DNA of 64,000 nucleotides, taken from the NCBI RefSeq assembly GCF_900090045.1, contig NC_041786.1:1668501-1732500 (forward strand). The letters are read 5' to 3'. Position numbers and translations under genes: made by a program. The stretch comes from Plasmodium malariae (Eukaryota > Apicomplexa > Aconoidasida > Haemosporida > Plasmodiidae). Below the pieces are notes generated by a model that made no database searches, was not told the origin of the DNA, and worked only from the letters and a program-made list of their open reading frames with translations. Shown here piece by piece: positions 35,809 to 48,400 of the stretch. Within the stretch, counting starts at the first letter, position 1. Each line of letters opens with the position of its first letter.

Positions 35809-38093
35809 TATATATTTGTACATATATTTGTATATAAATATATAAATATATATATATATGTGTATATATATTTGTTTATGTATATATATGTATTTATGTA
35901 TATATATGTGTATATATGTGCACAATTTGCGAATACTTATAAAGAAGGAAAAATATTTTTTTAATTAACTCGAATAATAATTTAAAGAATTTAAAAGAGA
36001 TAAAAAATTATTATCTTTATTAATAACGTAATTACATTTGTAAATATATCCATACGTGAAGTTATTTTATATGCATTTTAGAAATAGTACATATATATGC
36101 ATATATATTATATATATACGTAAAGACATAATTTTGCACAATTTTTTTTTTTTTCTTTTTTTTTTTTTTTTATTTATTTCTTTAGAAGTAGCATTAATCT
36201 TTAATAAATGATAAAATAATTAACTATTTCACTATTTTTAGTAATAAAAGAAATGTGTAATATTTTATTCTTCATAAAATTCCTACATTGGCGAGCGAGG
36301 TGTTAAAAAAAAGGGAAATTGGACTTTCAAAAAATATACACAAATGTATTCTACTTTTAGCAGTAAATAGTAGTAAATAATATACATATTCATATATATA
36401 TATATATATATACATATATATATGTACATATGTGCATTTTTTTCACTTCTTTTTTTTTTTTTCATAGCTGTATTTCTACATACAAATTAATCGTTTTTTA
36501 TGCTGTGCAAAATATAGTGAAAAGAATAAAAATAAAAGAATATTTGAATCTTTAAACTAAATATGAAAGTAAAATTATGTAAGAACTATACTTCAGTAAT
36601 GTCATGTTTGTGTATACATACATAGGCCTACACACAGTTTAGTATGTATATTGTATATACATAGTTACATGTCAAATGGTAATCTTATTGCTTTTAAATG
36701 TACTAAAGGTAAAAACCTAGCTACAAGTACAACTCACGCAAAGAATACTAACATTTCATAGCATTACAAATGTTGTTAAAATTCTGGTAGATTTGTTTTT
36801 GTAATATTTTGTTCACAAGTAACTCAAAAGTATATGCTGTAAAATATTTTAAAATGATGTTTTAGTAATTAACAAGTATTTCTTTTTTTTTTTTTCTTTT
36901 TATATTTTTCTTACTTAAACATAGAGACAATATTTACAATATTATGATATTATTCAAATAAAACTGTTAAAATTTTAAGGCGTTACTATTATTATTATTA
37001 TTATTATTATTATTTTCATTCTTCACTCCTTCGTGGTACATGTTTACTTCAAAAGTGTGTACTTAAAATTGTCTTTTATATAATAATTTTTTTGAGATAT
37101 CTTCCAGTACCAAATTCATTATTAATTTTATATAAACGAACTAGCAAGTTAGCTAATTTGGGTAAATGAGGCAAGACGCACTTTTCCCTTTTAGTTTCTA
37201 AGCATTTTGCGTTCATACGTACGTACAATGTATATATTTATTTACTTCAATATTTGACGTATTAAGCGTACTTATGTGTAAATTTCTTTTGTGATTGAAA
37301 AAAAGAAAAAAACGAATTAAACTACTCTACAGTTTTATTTAAAAAAAAAAAAATAATTAAAATAAAAATAAAATAAAAAAAATTAAAAGGATTATCTTTG
37401 AAAACATAGGCATTGTTCCAAATATTTTTTATTTTATTTTTTCCTTCAATTCATAAATATTAATAGGGGTAAAGATTTACATACATGTACAAAGATTAAT
37501 ATTTTTTTATATTGTTGAAGAAATGAAATTTTTTATGTGAGAAACAGGTTTATTTCATTTTATATGGTTATATGTATATATATACATACGTACATACATA
37601 ATTAACTTTTCTCTTTTGTTCTACATATATATGTATGTAATTACGTATGTAAGTATGTATGTATATATGTATAAACAATACCTGTAAATGCAAAAGTGTT
37701 ACTTGCAATATGATAAAAAATGCTTTTTCGAAAAATATGTTAAAGTATGAGTATATATTTTACATTAAGATTAAGCTGCAAATTAAATTAAACCTATATT
37801 CATCTTAAGGGAAGCAAACGAAAACTGGAATAAAAAGAAAGAATACCTAGTTGTACGGGCGTACCTATATGTATACATATGCAAACAAGTGTACATATAC
37901 ATATTTATGTACATAATTGAATATATGTACTTACACGATTACTGATAAATCCAATAAAGCATTTGAAATATTATCAATAAAAAATACTATTTTAATCTTG
38001 AGTTAATAATTAAGGAAAAGTCAAACGCGTATATAAAATAGACATAATATTATTTCTACGAGTTTTCTAGTTTATTCATATAGTTTTTATAAA
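35244..38093. other. Divergent gap (2.9 kb) between PDE-delta and MPC2
   Basis: Promoter region of both genes. It has (TA)n/TATG arrays near 35780-35920 and 36395-36430, an (ATT)n run at 36990-37015, and poly(dT) near 36140-36175. A small GC-richer patch (ggcgagcgagg) lies at 36290-36300. No exon or RNA gene could be supported. Confidence 0.6.
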
Positions 38094-39101
38094 ATGAATA
38101 TAATGAAAAAAATATTTTACCCAAATATTGTACCAAAAATAAAAAGTCATATAGAGTGTTACAACATTAATCATAACATAAAAAAGCTTCTTGGTAAGAC
38201 ACACACACACGCACACAAAAAAAAAAAAAAAAAAGCAAAGTATTTTAAATTATATTAAATAATATTAAAACAAAATGATTTATGTCAAATTGAATTATTG
38301 TACTATGCTTCGTGAATGATAAAGGAGAAGAGACACACAAACACGTTCGTATGTATTATATATATGTATTTATCCTTATAGATTAAACCGGCCTTAAAAA
38401 TTAGGCAAAAATGTACCATATATGTACGTATACGAACATACTAATTATTTGTTTATTCATGTACAGTATCCGATACAGGAATTTTGACTATTCACTTTTG
38501 GGCTCCAACATTTAAATGGTCTATATCCGTGGCTAATATTGTTGACATAAATAGGGACCCTAAGCTTCTTTCCCTACCCCAGCAATTTGGTAATTCTATA
38601 TTAACATATTTCCTCAATTCATTTTTATGTGAACTGTTCATATAACTTTTTCAAATTATTATGTTGACTCCATTTTAACCTGTTATGCCTATTTTAGCAA
38701 TATTTTTAACTGGATTACTATTCTCGAGATTTGCCTATGTCATTAAGCCGAGAAATTTGAACTTACTAACAAGTAAAATATAGAAAATATGGAAATACTT
38801 TTTACCTTATCAATGTTGTAACTTTGCTTTACACATTTTAACTATTTGTAGTTATATTCTCTTCATAAGTTTTTTACTTATTTTATATTCCATTTATTTA
38901 TTTCGTGGTTCATTTAAATATTACGTGTTCCAACTATTTATTTCGTAGTATATTTATTTACTTTATATTCCATTTATTTATTTTATTTTTTTTTAATATT
39001 TTTTTTTAACAGTTAACCTTTTCATGAGTTTAACAGCGCTGTATCAAATTACACGTATCACCAATTATAAGTATAATTTGGGTAGTAAAAATGAAAAGTA
39101 A
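38094..39101 (+). CDS. MPC2: Mitochondrial pyruvate carrier subunit 2
   Basis: MPC2 pairs with MPC1 (not in this window) in the inner mitochondrial membrane and imports pyruvate. Four small exons (38094-38193, 38467-38589, 38698-38772, 39013-39101) join in phase 1 each time to give 128 residues, the usual family size. Donors are GTAAGA, GTAATT and GTAAAA; acceptors are ACAG, TTTTAG and AACAG. Conserved stretches are HFWAPTFKWSISVANIVDIN, LSLPQQ, TGLLFSRFAYVIKPRNLNLL and VNLF/INLFMSLTALYQITRI, covering the three membrane helices. HFWAPTFKW and the final LYQITRI favour MPC2 over MPC1. The basic N-terminal residues 1-30 (MNIMKKIFYPNIVPKIKSH) suit mitochondrial import. No exon exceeds 123 bases, so simple ORF finding misses the gene entirely. 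Confidence 0.93.
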
Positions 39102-39695
39102 AAGGGTAAAAAAAAAAAAAGGTGCACAAAAGTAAAACGAAAAAAAATAAATGGAAAAAAAATATAACATAAAAAAAATGGAGCAAAAAAATAAAGACTT
39201 AAAAATGGTGGTAAATAAATAATACATAAAAAAAAAGGAAAAAGGTAGAACGAAAAAAAGAAGGTAAAAAGGTGAAACGCAAAAAAAATAAAATAAATAA
39301 TTTCCAAAATAGGAACAGTGTTTTTTATTTTTCATTTTTTTTCTTTTTTTTTTTAACACCCTCCCATATAATATAATTAATCAACCAAAATTTTAAAACA
39401 ATATTTCAAAAAGAAAATAAACGTATATTTTAAAATATAAAAATGTATTCAGAAAAAAAAAAAAAAATCCACACTGTAACCAATTTTAGAATTCTAAAAA
39501 GTATGTATTGTAATAAAAAAAGTACATTAATATCAATTTACTATAAAAATAATCTTATTTAAAAAATGCTGTCTAGCAGTTGTTTTAATAAGATATACAT
39601 GTATGTGCTTAGAATACATGCGTGTATAATATCAGTATACCACCTATTACCATTTTCATATAATTGAATAACACCCGCAGTAATAGTCACGTATT

Positions 39696-39728
<33 letters not shown>

Positions 39729-39810
39729 AGCATATACATAAGTATGTATTATATATATATAAGCGCATAACAAATATTGTTAATGCAATACGTACAGCAG
39801 CTCGCGAAGG
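39102..39810. other. Convergent gap (0.7 kb)
   Basis: AAAAAG/GGTAAAA-type purine-rich sequence at 39090-39300 and a (TA)n tract near 39702-39730. The minus-strand frame at 39030-39359 is Phe/Leu only and reflects the purine-rich repeat. Confidence 0.6.
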
Positions 39811-40155
39811 TTATTTTGCTGCTGCTCCATTGCTATTTACCTTATCTTGAAAGTTTTTTATTTTTTCTCTTATATCTTTCAAATACTGTTTTATTAATTT
39901 TTTTTTCTTGATAAACTTATTTATATAACTCAATCTTAATTTTTTTTCTTTTTTCGAATTGGGGATAACAAAACTTGATATTTTACATTCCATTTTAATT
40001 CTCCTTCTAATTTTTTTTTTCCTTTTTTGTTTATATCTTTCCTGTATTTTATTTCTGTCCGATATTATGTGTGACCTTACTTTATCCTCTATATCGCTCT
40101 TCAAATTTATTTCAATGTTAAATTTTTTTACAGGTCTCTTTTTAACTCCAACCAT
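39811..40155 (-). CDS. Small, highly basic conserved protein, 114 residues
   Basis: I do not recognise it. From the ATG at 40155 it reads MVGVKKRPVKKFNIEINLKS, then an acidic/basic helix (DIEDKVRSHIISDRNKIQER), an Arg/Lys cluster (KQKRKKKIRRRIK) and a C-terminal Lys-rich helix ending NSNGAAAK. Composition is more varied than the Lys-only frames in the intergenic DNA, and the mixed-codon end GAAAK argues for a real gene. Basic, helical, ~100-residue proteins of this kind are often nucleolar or ribosome-biogenesis factors; that is inference only. An in-frame ATG at 40212 would add 19 residues. I chose the inner start because the extra segment lies over a TATG microsatellite. Confidence 0.6.
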   Translation of the reverse strand: MVGVKKRPVKKFNIEINLKSDIEDKVRSHIISDRNKIQERYKQKRKKKIRRRIKMECKISSFVIPNSKKEKKLRLSYINKFIKKKKLIKQYLKDIREKIKNFQDKVNSNGAAAK

Positions 40156-41193
40156 TTTGGAAAAGTTTTGAAGAAATTTTATAATCAGTGAAACGTGCTC
40201 ATATACATACATATATAAAGATAACGAAACGTTCTGCAAATAATTAATTTTTTTTCCTCAATATATACTAAAAATGATTAAAGGTTCTTTTGCTTCTCAA
40301 AATGCATTGAAAAAGAAATGGATTAAACGGAAAAGCATTATATATTCTTTTTCTATACTTTTAGTAATTACGAAATTGTAAAAACAAATTGGAAAAAAAT
40401 TTAATACAAAAAAAAGAATTATCTGTAAATAAATTAGCTTTTAACTATTGGAAGTTTTTTATTTATATTACATATATATAAATATATACATATATATATG
40501 TACCTATCAAGTGAAGCACAGTTAATATTATTGCTCAGTCGAAAAGAAAAAAGGAAAGCATTTTGTAAATGGCAAAATTAAACTAAAATGTTAAGCAAAA
40601 TAAAATACAAATAAAGGTTATAATATAATGGAATGAATTAAAGAATATAAGAAAAGTAAAAATAAAAAATATATATGAACAATGAACAAACATTTTCTCA
40701 AAATATTTTAATTCAGGAAAAAATATATATACATAAATATTACGCATCAGATGAATTAAAAAAAAAGATATATTTCTATTTAAAAAAAAAAAAGTACATA
40801 TTCAGAAATGAAATTATAAAAAAAAAAAAAAAAAAAAACTTAAATGAAAAAAGGGGAAAAAAATAAAGAAAGATTTTATAAAATTGGAAATATTCCAAAG
40901 GAATTTATTTTTTAAGATCAACATGTAATAAAAACTTAATACATACATACTTAATGTATATGTAGCTTTATATATATAGATATCTTCCCACCTGTTAGCT
41001 TGTGATCGAACAGAATTATTTTACGACAAAAAAAAAAATAGCATTTTATTTCATAGTTTTTTACAGAATAACATATAAAAAGAAAGAATAGTTTGTCAAT
41101 ATATATACTGAATTTTTAAATATTTTTTCACAATATGAAAAAGGACGAAACTGTGTCAACTTTGAAAGAAGCTCACTATTTTCTGAAATAAAA
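40156..41193. other. Divergent gap (1.0 kb)
   Basis: Upstream region of the two flanking genes. A 63-codon ATG frame at 40675-40866 is almost entirely Lys/Tyr/Ile over poly(dA) and is not convincing. Confidence 0.5.
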
Positions 41194-41500
41194 ATGAATG
41201 ATAAGGAACAGCAAAAATTTCAAGAAAGGAGTTAGTTTAAATGGGAATACATACATAACGCATATATACATACGTACGTTCACACATACATACGTACATT
41301 CACACATACATACGTACATTCACACATACATATGTACATTCACACATACATATGGACATTTATACATACATATGTACTTTCATACATACATATGTACTTT
41401 CATACATACATATGTACTTTCATATATACATATGTACTTTCATACATACATATGTACTTTCATATATACATATCTACATACCTACGTAATGCATTCACGT

Positions 41501-41554
<54 letters not shown>

Positions 41555-42497
41555 TGGGGGACACAACTCTGACATGTATGTATACATACGCGTGGCCGTT
41601 TTGATACATATCAGAGTTGCTTATGTACTATAACCCATGCTCACACTATTATTATGTATAAATATATATACATTTATATATTTCTTTTTGCCGCCTTCCC
41701 CAATTTTGCAGTGAACGAATTTGATGTACATAGAATGTTAAATAAATTTAATATGAGTAACTACAATGAGGATTTTGTGGTTACAAATAATATCTTAAAA
41801 TATCACATGAAAAGTATAGAGATTTATAACTACGAGAAAAGTAAAATATATGACAAAGATGAATTAGATTTATATAAAGAAAAATTGATAAATAAAGATA
41901 ATATTCATTACTATCCATATGAGTTATATTTTAATACGTATAGAAATATCTATAAAGAAGATAAAGTGCTTTTAAATTTACCCAACAACGTAAAAAAAAC
42001 AAAAGAAAAAGAAAATGATGAAAAGGAAGAACAAGATGATAAGGAGAAGGAAGACAATGCATCACGTAAAAGGAAAAAAAAAAAAAAAAAGAAACATGAA
42101 TTAACACGAAATAACAAGAAAAAACAAAAAAAAAACAAAAAAAAAAACAAGAAAATAGAAATAATAGAAAAAAAAGAAAAAAAAAATCTACATTTTGTAA
42201 TAAAAAAAAAAATGTATATAATCAAATGTATATTTCACCAAAAAAAAAAAAAAAATATAAATTTCATCTTCTCATCGAATAGTAATATTATAAATGCGCA
42301 TGTATAGCAACGTCTTGCTTGCATTTCTGCATTTTCTAGCACAAAGTGAAAGATTCATGAATACTTTTTTTATTTGTTTTCCTCAAATTGCAGATACTTC
42401 TGAAGAAGAACAAGGTTTAGAGGACGATTATAATTTTGACTATAATAAAAGTGAAGACGAATTAGAGATTGAAGATAATGATGAAAATGTAATATAA
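41194..42497 (+). CDS. Acidic-tailed protein, possibly RNA polymerase III subunit C31/RPC7-like (model uncertain)
   Basis: The supported core is an exon from 41712 (acceptor CAATTTTGCAG). It encodes NEFDVHRMLNKFNMSNYNED through YPYELYFNTYRNIYKEDKVLLNLP and a Lys/Glu tail. A last exon at 42394-42497 (acceptor TTGCAG) encodes TSEEEQGLEDDYNFDYNKSE and ends ENVI. The first exon is doubtful: 41194-41230 (MNDKEQQKFQER + A) joins in phase to make Met, but its donor is GTTAGT. For the middle exon end, a good donor GTAAAA at 42066 gives 41712-42065 and skips a poly-Lys stretch, while weaker phase-matched donors further on would include it. With the first choice the product is ~180 residues. Resemblance to C31/RPC7 rests on a short helical body followed by an extreme acidic tail with DDYNFDY, so it is only suggestive. 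The last 58 bases overlap the TBCD terminus. Confidence 0.45.
41255..41545. repeat. 20-bp minisatellite and (TA)n in the proposed first intron
   Basis: Three to four copies of cacacatacatacgtacatt-like 20-mers, then about six copies of ttcatacatacatatgtact, then a pure (TA)n tract at about 41507-41546. It is open as HTYVHSHI/YICTFIHT and is not coding. Confidence 0.85.
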
Positions 42498-45400
42498 TGT
42501 GGAATCTTTAGCAACTTGGCAATTTGTTGTACAGCTATTATTATTTGACATTGTGTCCTATCATTTAATGCTTCAGAGAATTGGGTACTTATTAGTATAG
42601 AAATAATATCATCTAAATCTTCAGAGTTGTTAAATAAATAATTCTTAAAATCATATGGTGAAATAAAATTAATATGTGCGTAAAGGTATTCATTCGTGAA
42701 CTCTCTTATCTTAGGATATCTACCAGAAGAGAAAAAAGAAAAGATGTAAGAACAGCAATTGAATGTGCGTTTTAATTTTGTGATGCTACTTGTTATATAT
42801 ATTTATGTATGCGGAAGCTTCATGTACACAAAAAAGGGTTGAATATGATATACCCACGGTATGCGCATTTTTATGCAAAATGCGCGAATGTATATGAACA
42901 TACAGATATGTAAATAAAATATAGGGATGTATGTAAGCATGTATGCGCGCATATGTACACGTAATTTGTGTGCGCATGTACGATAGTTAATTTTTTTTCA
43001 AGACTGCGTCATGTGCACATCTCACCTGTGGAGCAGCAGGTTTAAGATCAAAAACATGGCCAATTTTTTTATGTTTAAGTGAATGGTTGGACACATAAAA
43101 ATGTTTATTATTAACTCGGATATCGTTTTAATAAGAGAAAAACAAGTGTATTTCTCTAAGGAGTGAAGGAAAAAATTCAAGAAGCAAAAAGCAGTGAAAT
43201 TATTAATAACTGAAAATTTTACAAATGAATTTACACTTTTTAAAAAAATTTCTAGCTGAATTAAATTAAAATTGTTTAAGTAATACAATATTTTAATTAA
43301 ACAAATATTTACATATTCTAATAATTCGATTTTTGTATGAAATTTTTTTTTAATTTGTTTATTTGTTTTTCTTCTTATTTTCTTCTCTCTTTTTTTTTCC
43401 TCCTTATTCATATTATCCCAATTTTTATTATCGCTCTTCAGAAATATTATATTTCTATCAAAGAATATACTGTAATTATGAAATAAATTTTTTGCAAAAT
43501 CAAACTTTTTATATTTCTTCTCCAACATTATTATTTCGCTCAAATTAATGTTATGCATGTTGCAGTTATGTAAAGAAAAAAACCCATTACTACTGCTGCC
43601 GCTATTTTCACAGCCCCTAATATCCCATTGGGTAGTCATATCATGGTCTATCATGTTCATCTCATTATTTATTGTTTTCGAAGCATCATCAAGATTGCCG
43701 CTTATCTTGATGGTACTATTCCCCATGTTACACACATCCTTATTATTTGTGCCATTCCAAAAAGTATTTGCTTTTTCTCTGTTATAGTCACAAAAAACTT
43801 TATCAACAATGGTGTAGTCATACTCGATATAATACATTTTATAATATCGTATATACAAAAATAAAATATCATCTCTTATATAACCAAAAGTGTATATATT
43901 TTTATATTTAACGAGAAATTCTAAAAATAAGTATTCAATAGATTTTTCTTTCCCCTTTTTAATTAAATTTGTATATTCATAATTGCTATATTCAGTATAT
44001 GATGAATAATAACATAATGTATTAAAGAATCCGCTAATTATGTAGTAATTGTATTTATTCAGAAATAAAAGATAAAAAATATGACTATATAAATAAGTTT
44101 CATTATATTCTAAACATTTTATTACACTAATATTTTTTTTGGTTTTGTCTAAAAGGAAATGAACATCTTTAATTAAGTTTTCTTCTTCCATTGACATCTT
44201 CTCTTCATTCTCACTTAGATTTATTTCATCTATAAAATCGTTATTAATAAGTATATTTTCAAATATTAAATCGTTGTTTTTTCGATGTTGATAATTTATT
44301 CCATTTTCAAAATTTGTTTCCTTTGTTTTTACTTCTTTACCCGTACCGAGATCTTTGTTATTGTGTCCTTTTATCAAACCCTTTCTAGTAGAAATAAACT
44401 TATTCTTGTGAAAAATGGAAAAACTGGTATACTTTAATGTATAATTATACAAATAAATAAAATTATTAATTTTATTAAATATGGTTTTCATTAAACTATA
44501 TTTATAATTCTTGTTCAAAAATAATGAAGTAATTTCTTCTTCATATGTACAAGAGCATTTATTTATGTTTGTTGTTCTTTTGAAGGATTTTCCTGAACTT
44601 TTTTCATTTCCTTCATCTTCATTCTTCTTAGTATAGTAATAGTCCTTGTCCTCATTGGTATTATAGCTGTCATGCTTAGAAAACCTCGCCTGATGTGCAG
44701 TATATATTTTGTCCTTTAAATATAATGGTTCATAATAATCACACACATGAGTAATTATATTTTCAAAGACGCTTGAAATATCTGTTGAATAGCTACTTAA
44801 ATACTGATAGATATTAATTTTACTTTTCCTTATGTTATCGTCAATTTTTTTCTTAAGAAATAATTCATAAGAATAATCATGACAATACTTATTAAAAATA
44901 TTACTGAATGCAAAATGATCCATTTCTCCGTTATCATTGAAAGTTGCATAGTTATACAAATAGTTCAATAAGTACAAACACTTCTTATGTGTTCGTATAT
45001 TTTTTTCACATAACAATTTCAACAATAATTGAATTAATGTGTTAATATATGTTTTCTTTATTTCAAATAAGACATACATATATATTACATTATCTTTTTC
45101 CTGGTAAGAACAGTTATCCCTGCTTTCATTCGATGGACACTCATTATCACTACTCTCATCTTCATAACTATCATCCGAGGTAAGACAATCGTAAAAATAA
45201 TTTTTATTAACTGTGCCATTTGGATGCTTAGCACTTAATCCCGCCATATCCGCGCTGGGTAATTTTTGTGCGTCTAATTCTTCCCCTTTAGGTGCATCGA
45301 CTACGTTAACTACATCGACCACGTTAACTACATCGACCACGTTAACTACATCCACCCCTCTAACCGCGTCCATCCCTTTTTGTTGCTTCCTCTTGAAAAA

Positions 45401-48400
45401 GAACAGCGGGTAAGAAGTTAACAAAAAGGCGGTAAGCCCTAAACATATTTCCCTCACAAATATATGAGAGTCTCCTATATCATTTTCATACACATATTCT
45501 TGTAAATATAAAATTAATATTTTCACTATTTTGTTAATATTTAAGTTAAACTGAAATATGTCTTTATTTTTCTTTTTGCTCTTTTCTAGCACTTCTTCCC
45601 ATTTTATTTTTTTTTTTATAAATTTAATTTTTTTCTTCATATAAAAACTTGTGTTTCTTTGTTTCTTTTTATATTTTTTATCCAGTCCAGAATTTAATTC
45701 GTTATGACTATCTTTACTAAAACAGTCCACATTTTTGTAATATGTATGATTAACACTTTCAACAGTTACGTTTTCTCCAATACATGATTGACTGTTCCTC
45801 TGCATACATGTATGCCTCATCATGAGCTTATTTTTGTGTAAGTTTTGCTCATCGGAGCAATTAGTGCTACGTGTATTAAGGCATTTGGTCGAAGTAACAA
45901 TTCCGCCTTCTGTTGTGCCATTAAATGTGTTGGGGTGGGCATTGGTAGTAATAGTATCAACAGTAGTAGTATTGGAAGTAGTATCGGCATCAGCAGTAAT
46001 GGCAGTAGTAGTCGTAGTAGTAGCCGTAGCGGAACTTGTGCTATTACTGCCAATTTCGCTACTTTCATTTCCCCTCCGGTTCAGTTTTTCCTTATGGGGT
46101 CGTTTGGACTTAATTAGACCCTTAAAACTGGTAGTACATTGATTATAAACGACTAAAAAGTCAGCGATGTATTTTTTTCGAACCTTATCAGCTATGTTAA
46201 ACAAAGCTAATAAGCAGAATATCTTCATATTAGAATCAATAGGGTATGATTCAAAATTAATGTTTTTAAAAAAATTAATATTGTCTTTAATTATAATTTC
46301 CATTTTAGTTTCATCCTTTTCCAACAATTTGACTGGAGAAAAAGTGTCTACTATCTCTTGACTGTTTTTTTTTTTTACTATTAAAGTATTTTTAATTTTG
46401 AAATAAGTAGAACTTTTTTTTAGAATTTGATAAAATATTTTAATTAATTGAGAGGAAATGCATGGAATAATGCTGTCATGAATAAAACAGAGAAGAATGA
46501 AATATCCCTTCAGATGAAGAAAGTTGTCTTTTGCTTTTATAATTTTTGTAAGCACATCGTATATATATTCAATTGCTTTTTCCTTGCTTATCATATATAT
46601 AGGCATGTAATAAAATATTTTAGAAGCCTCATATTGTATAATTTCATTGTAATGAAATAAATTATTATGTAATATTTCTATAAAAAAAGAATAGGTATTT
46701 TTCTTTACCATAAAACAATTACATTGACATACACTTTGTATCAGTAGGCATAAACTATGTCTTAAAATTTCCCCTTTTTTAAATTTATATATTCTTCTTT
46801 TCTCACTATATAGTATTATTTTTTTTATTTCATTTTGTAAGTTCTCATCAATATTTTTTTTTAATTTTAAAAGGATCTTAGATATACATATAATGGAACC
46901 ATGTTTGATCAACACATTTTCTTCATAGCTTTTATTTATTAAAAATGGTAAAACAACCATAATAAAGTAATCAGAATCCATAGCTGATAAATTTGCTAAC
47001 GATTCTGCTGATAATAATCGTATGTTGATATTTTCGTGAAATAACTTATTTGAATATAAATGAAAAATAACTGGATATTTGTATAAAAAAAAATTGCATA
47101 CAACTTTAGTTTTTATAATTATTGATCTTTTTAAATTTGTCAGCTCTGTAAAATTACAAGTAGATAATATATCAATATTAGTATTAAAAATATCTTTTTT
47201 TGTTTCATCAAACTGCTTTCTATTTTTTTCATAAATTCCTTTCTGTTCATAATTATATGTATTCATACTTTTATTTTTTTCATCTGTGCTACAACTTGAC
47301 ATATTTTTTATATCCTCATAAAACTCATTTATTTTTGAATGATCAAAAAATAGGTTAATGAAATTGAGGATGTCCGAAAACAGCCGTTCTTGATTCCCTC
47401 CCTCAGAAGTTACCTTTCCACATTCAGCCCTAGGTGGGTTAGTTACCGCTCTTCTGGTGTTCCTATTCGATAGGGAATCCATATCAGTAGTATCAGTAGA
47501 CGCTGTATTAGCGGTCATATCAGCCGATGTATCCGCAACTGCATTAGCTCCTGAGCTGATCGGTATGCTAGCCTGTATGCTAACCGGTATGCTGACCGGT
47601 ATGGTGGACGGCTTACTAACCGTTGAGGTAGATGCAAAATTTTCATCCCATGCTCCGCTTCCAAGCTGATATAAAAAATTAAAGTTGCCTATGAAAATTT
47701 GAAGCAGAGACATAGCTGACTTCCTAATATTAATGTTATCCTCAAATAAAGACAAAACAATTAATTTAATGAATATTAAATGGAAAAAAAAATAGTTTAT
47801 TCCACTATTCTGTTGTTCATAGTACTTTTTAATGTATTTGTTGTATTTAAATAAACTGTATAATAGAACAAAAGCACTAGGATAAATTTTCTCTTTGTTT
47901 AAATATAAGCTCTGTATTATTTTTCGAATTAAATAATTTAAGGTTTGTATGGATAAATTATTTTTGTTAAAAAGGAAATGAAATAAAGTATAGTTTATTG
48001 TACAAAGTGTGTTAAAATCATTATATTTTGCTAAATCATCAAATTTGTTCATTATAATTTGAATATTGTCTAAACTAAGATATATTAAAATATTTCCAAA
48101 ACTTTTTGATAAACACCATCGAACAGTACTATTATTATCATTAAAATAGCAGAATAATATGTTCAGAATTTGCATTATATCTTTTTCACATGTGTATTTT
48201 TTGTACACTTTTAAGTAAGTCATCTCTTCTTTGTGCTCTCTTTCGCATTTCATCTCTTTACCTTTTTTGTATAAATTTAACACATCGTTGATATTTAGGA
48301 ACAGAGGAAATTCGTTCAAAAGGTTGTCCTCGAGCATTTGGCTTTGCTCCCCTACACTCGAGAAATTATTTTTTGTGTTTTCATTTTTACCATAATTTTC

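Noticed and set aside
39030..39359. 109-codon minus frame rich in Phe
   Set aside because: Mirror of a purine-rich repeat and antisense to the last MPC2 exon.
40675..40866. 63-codon ATG frame as first exon of the acidic-tailed gene
   Set aside because: Lys-rich over poly(dA) runs, no suitable donor in phase with the exon at 41712.
45820..46142. Long plus and minus frames antisense or alternative to TBCD
   Set aside because: Alternative frames of a Thr/Ala low-complexity insertion; frame bias from triplet repeats.
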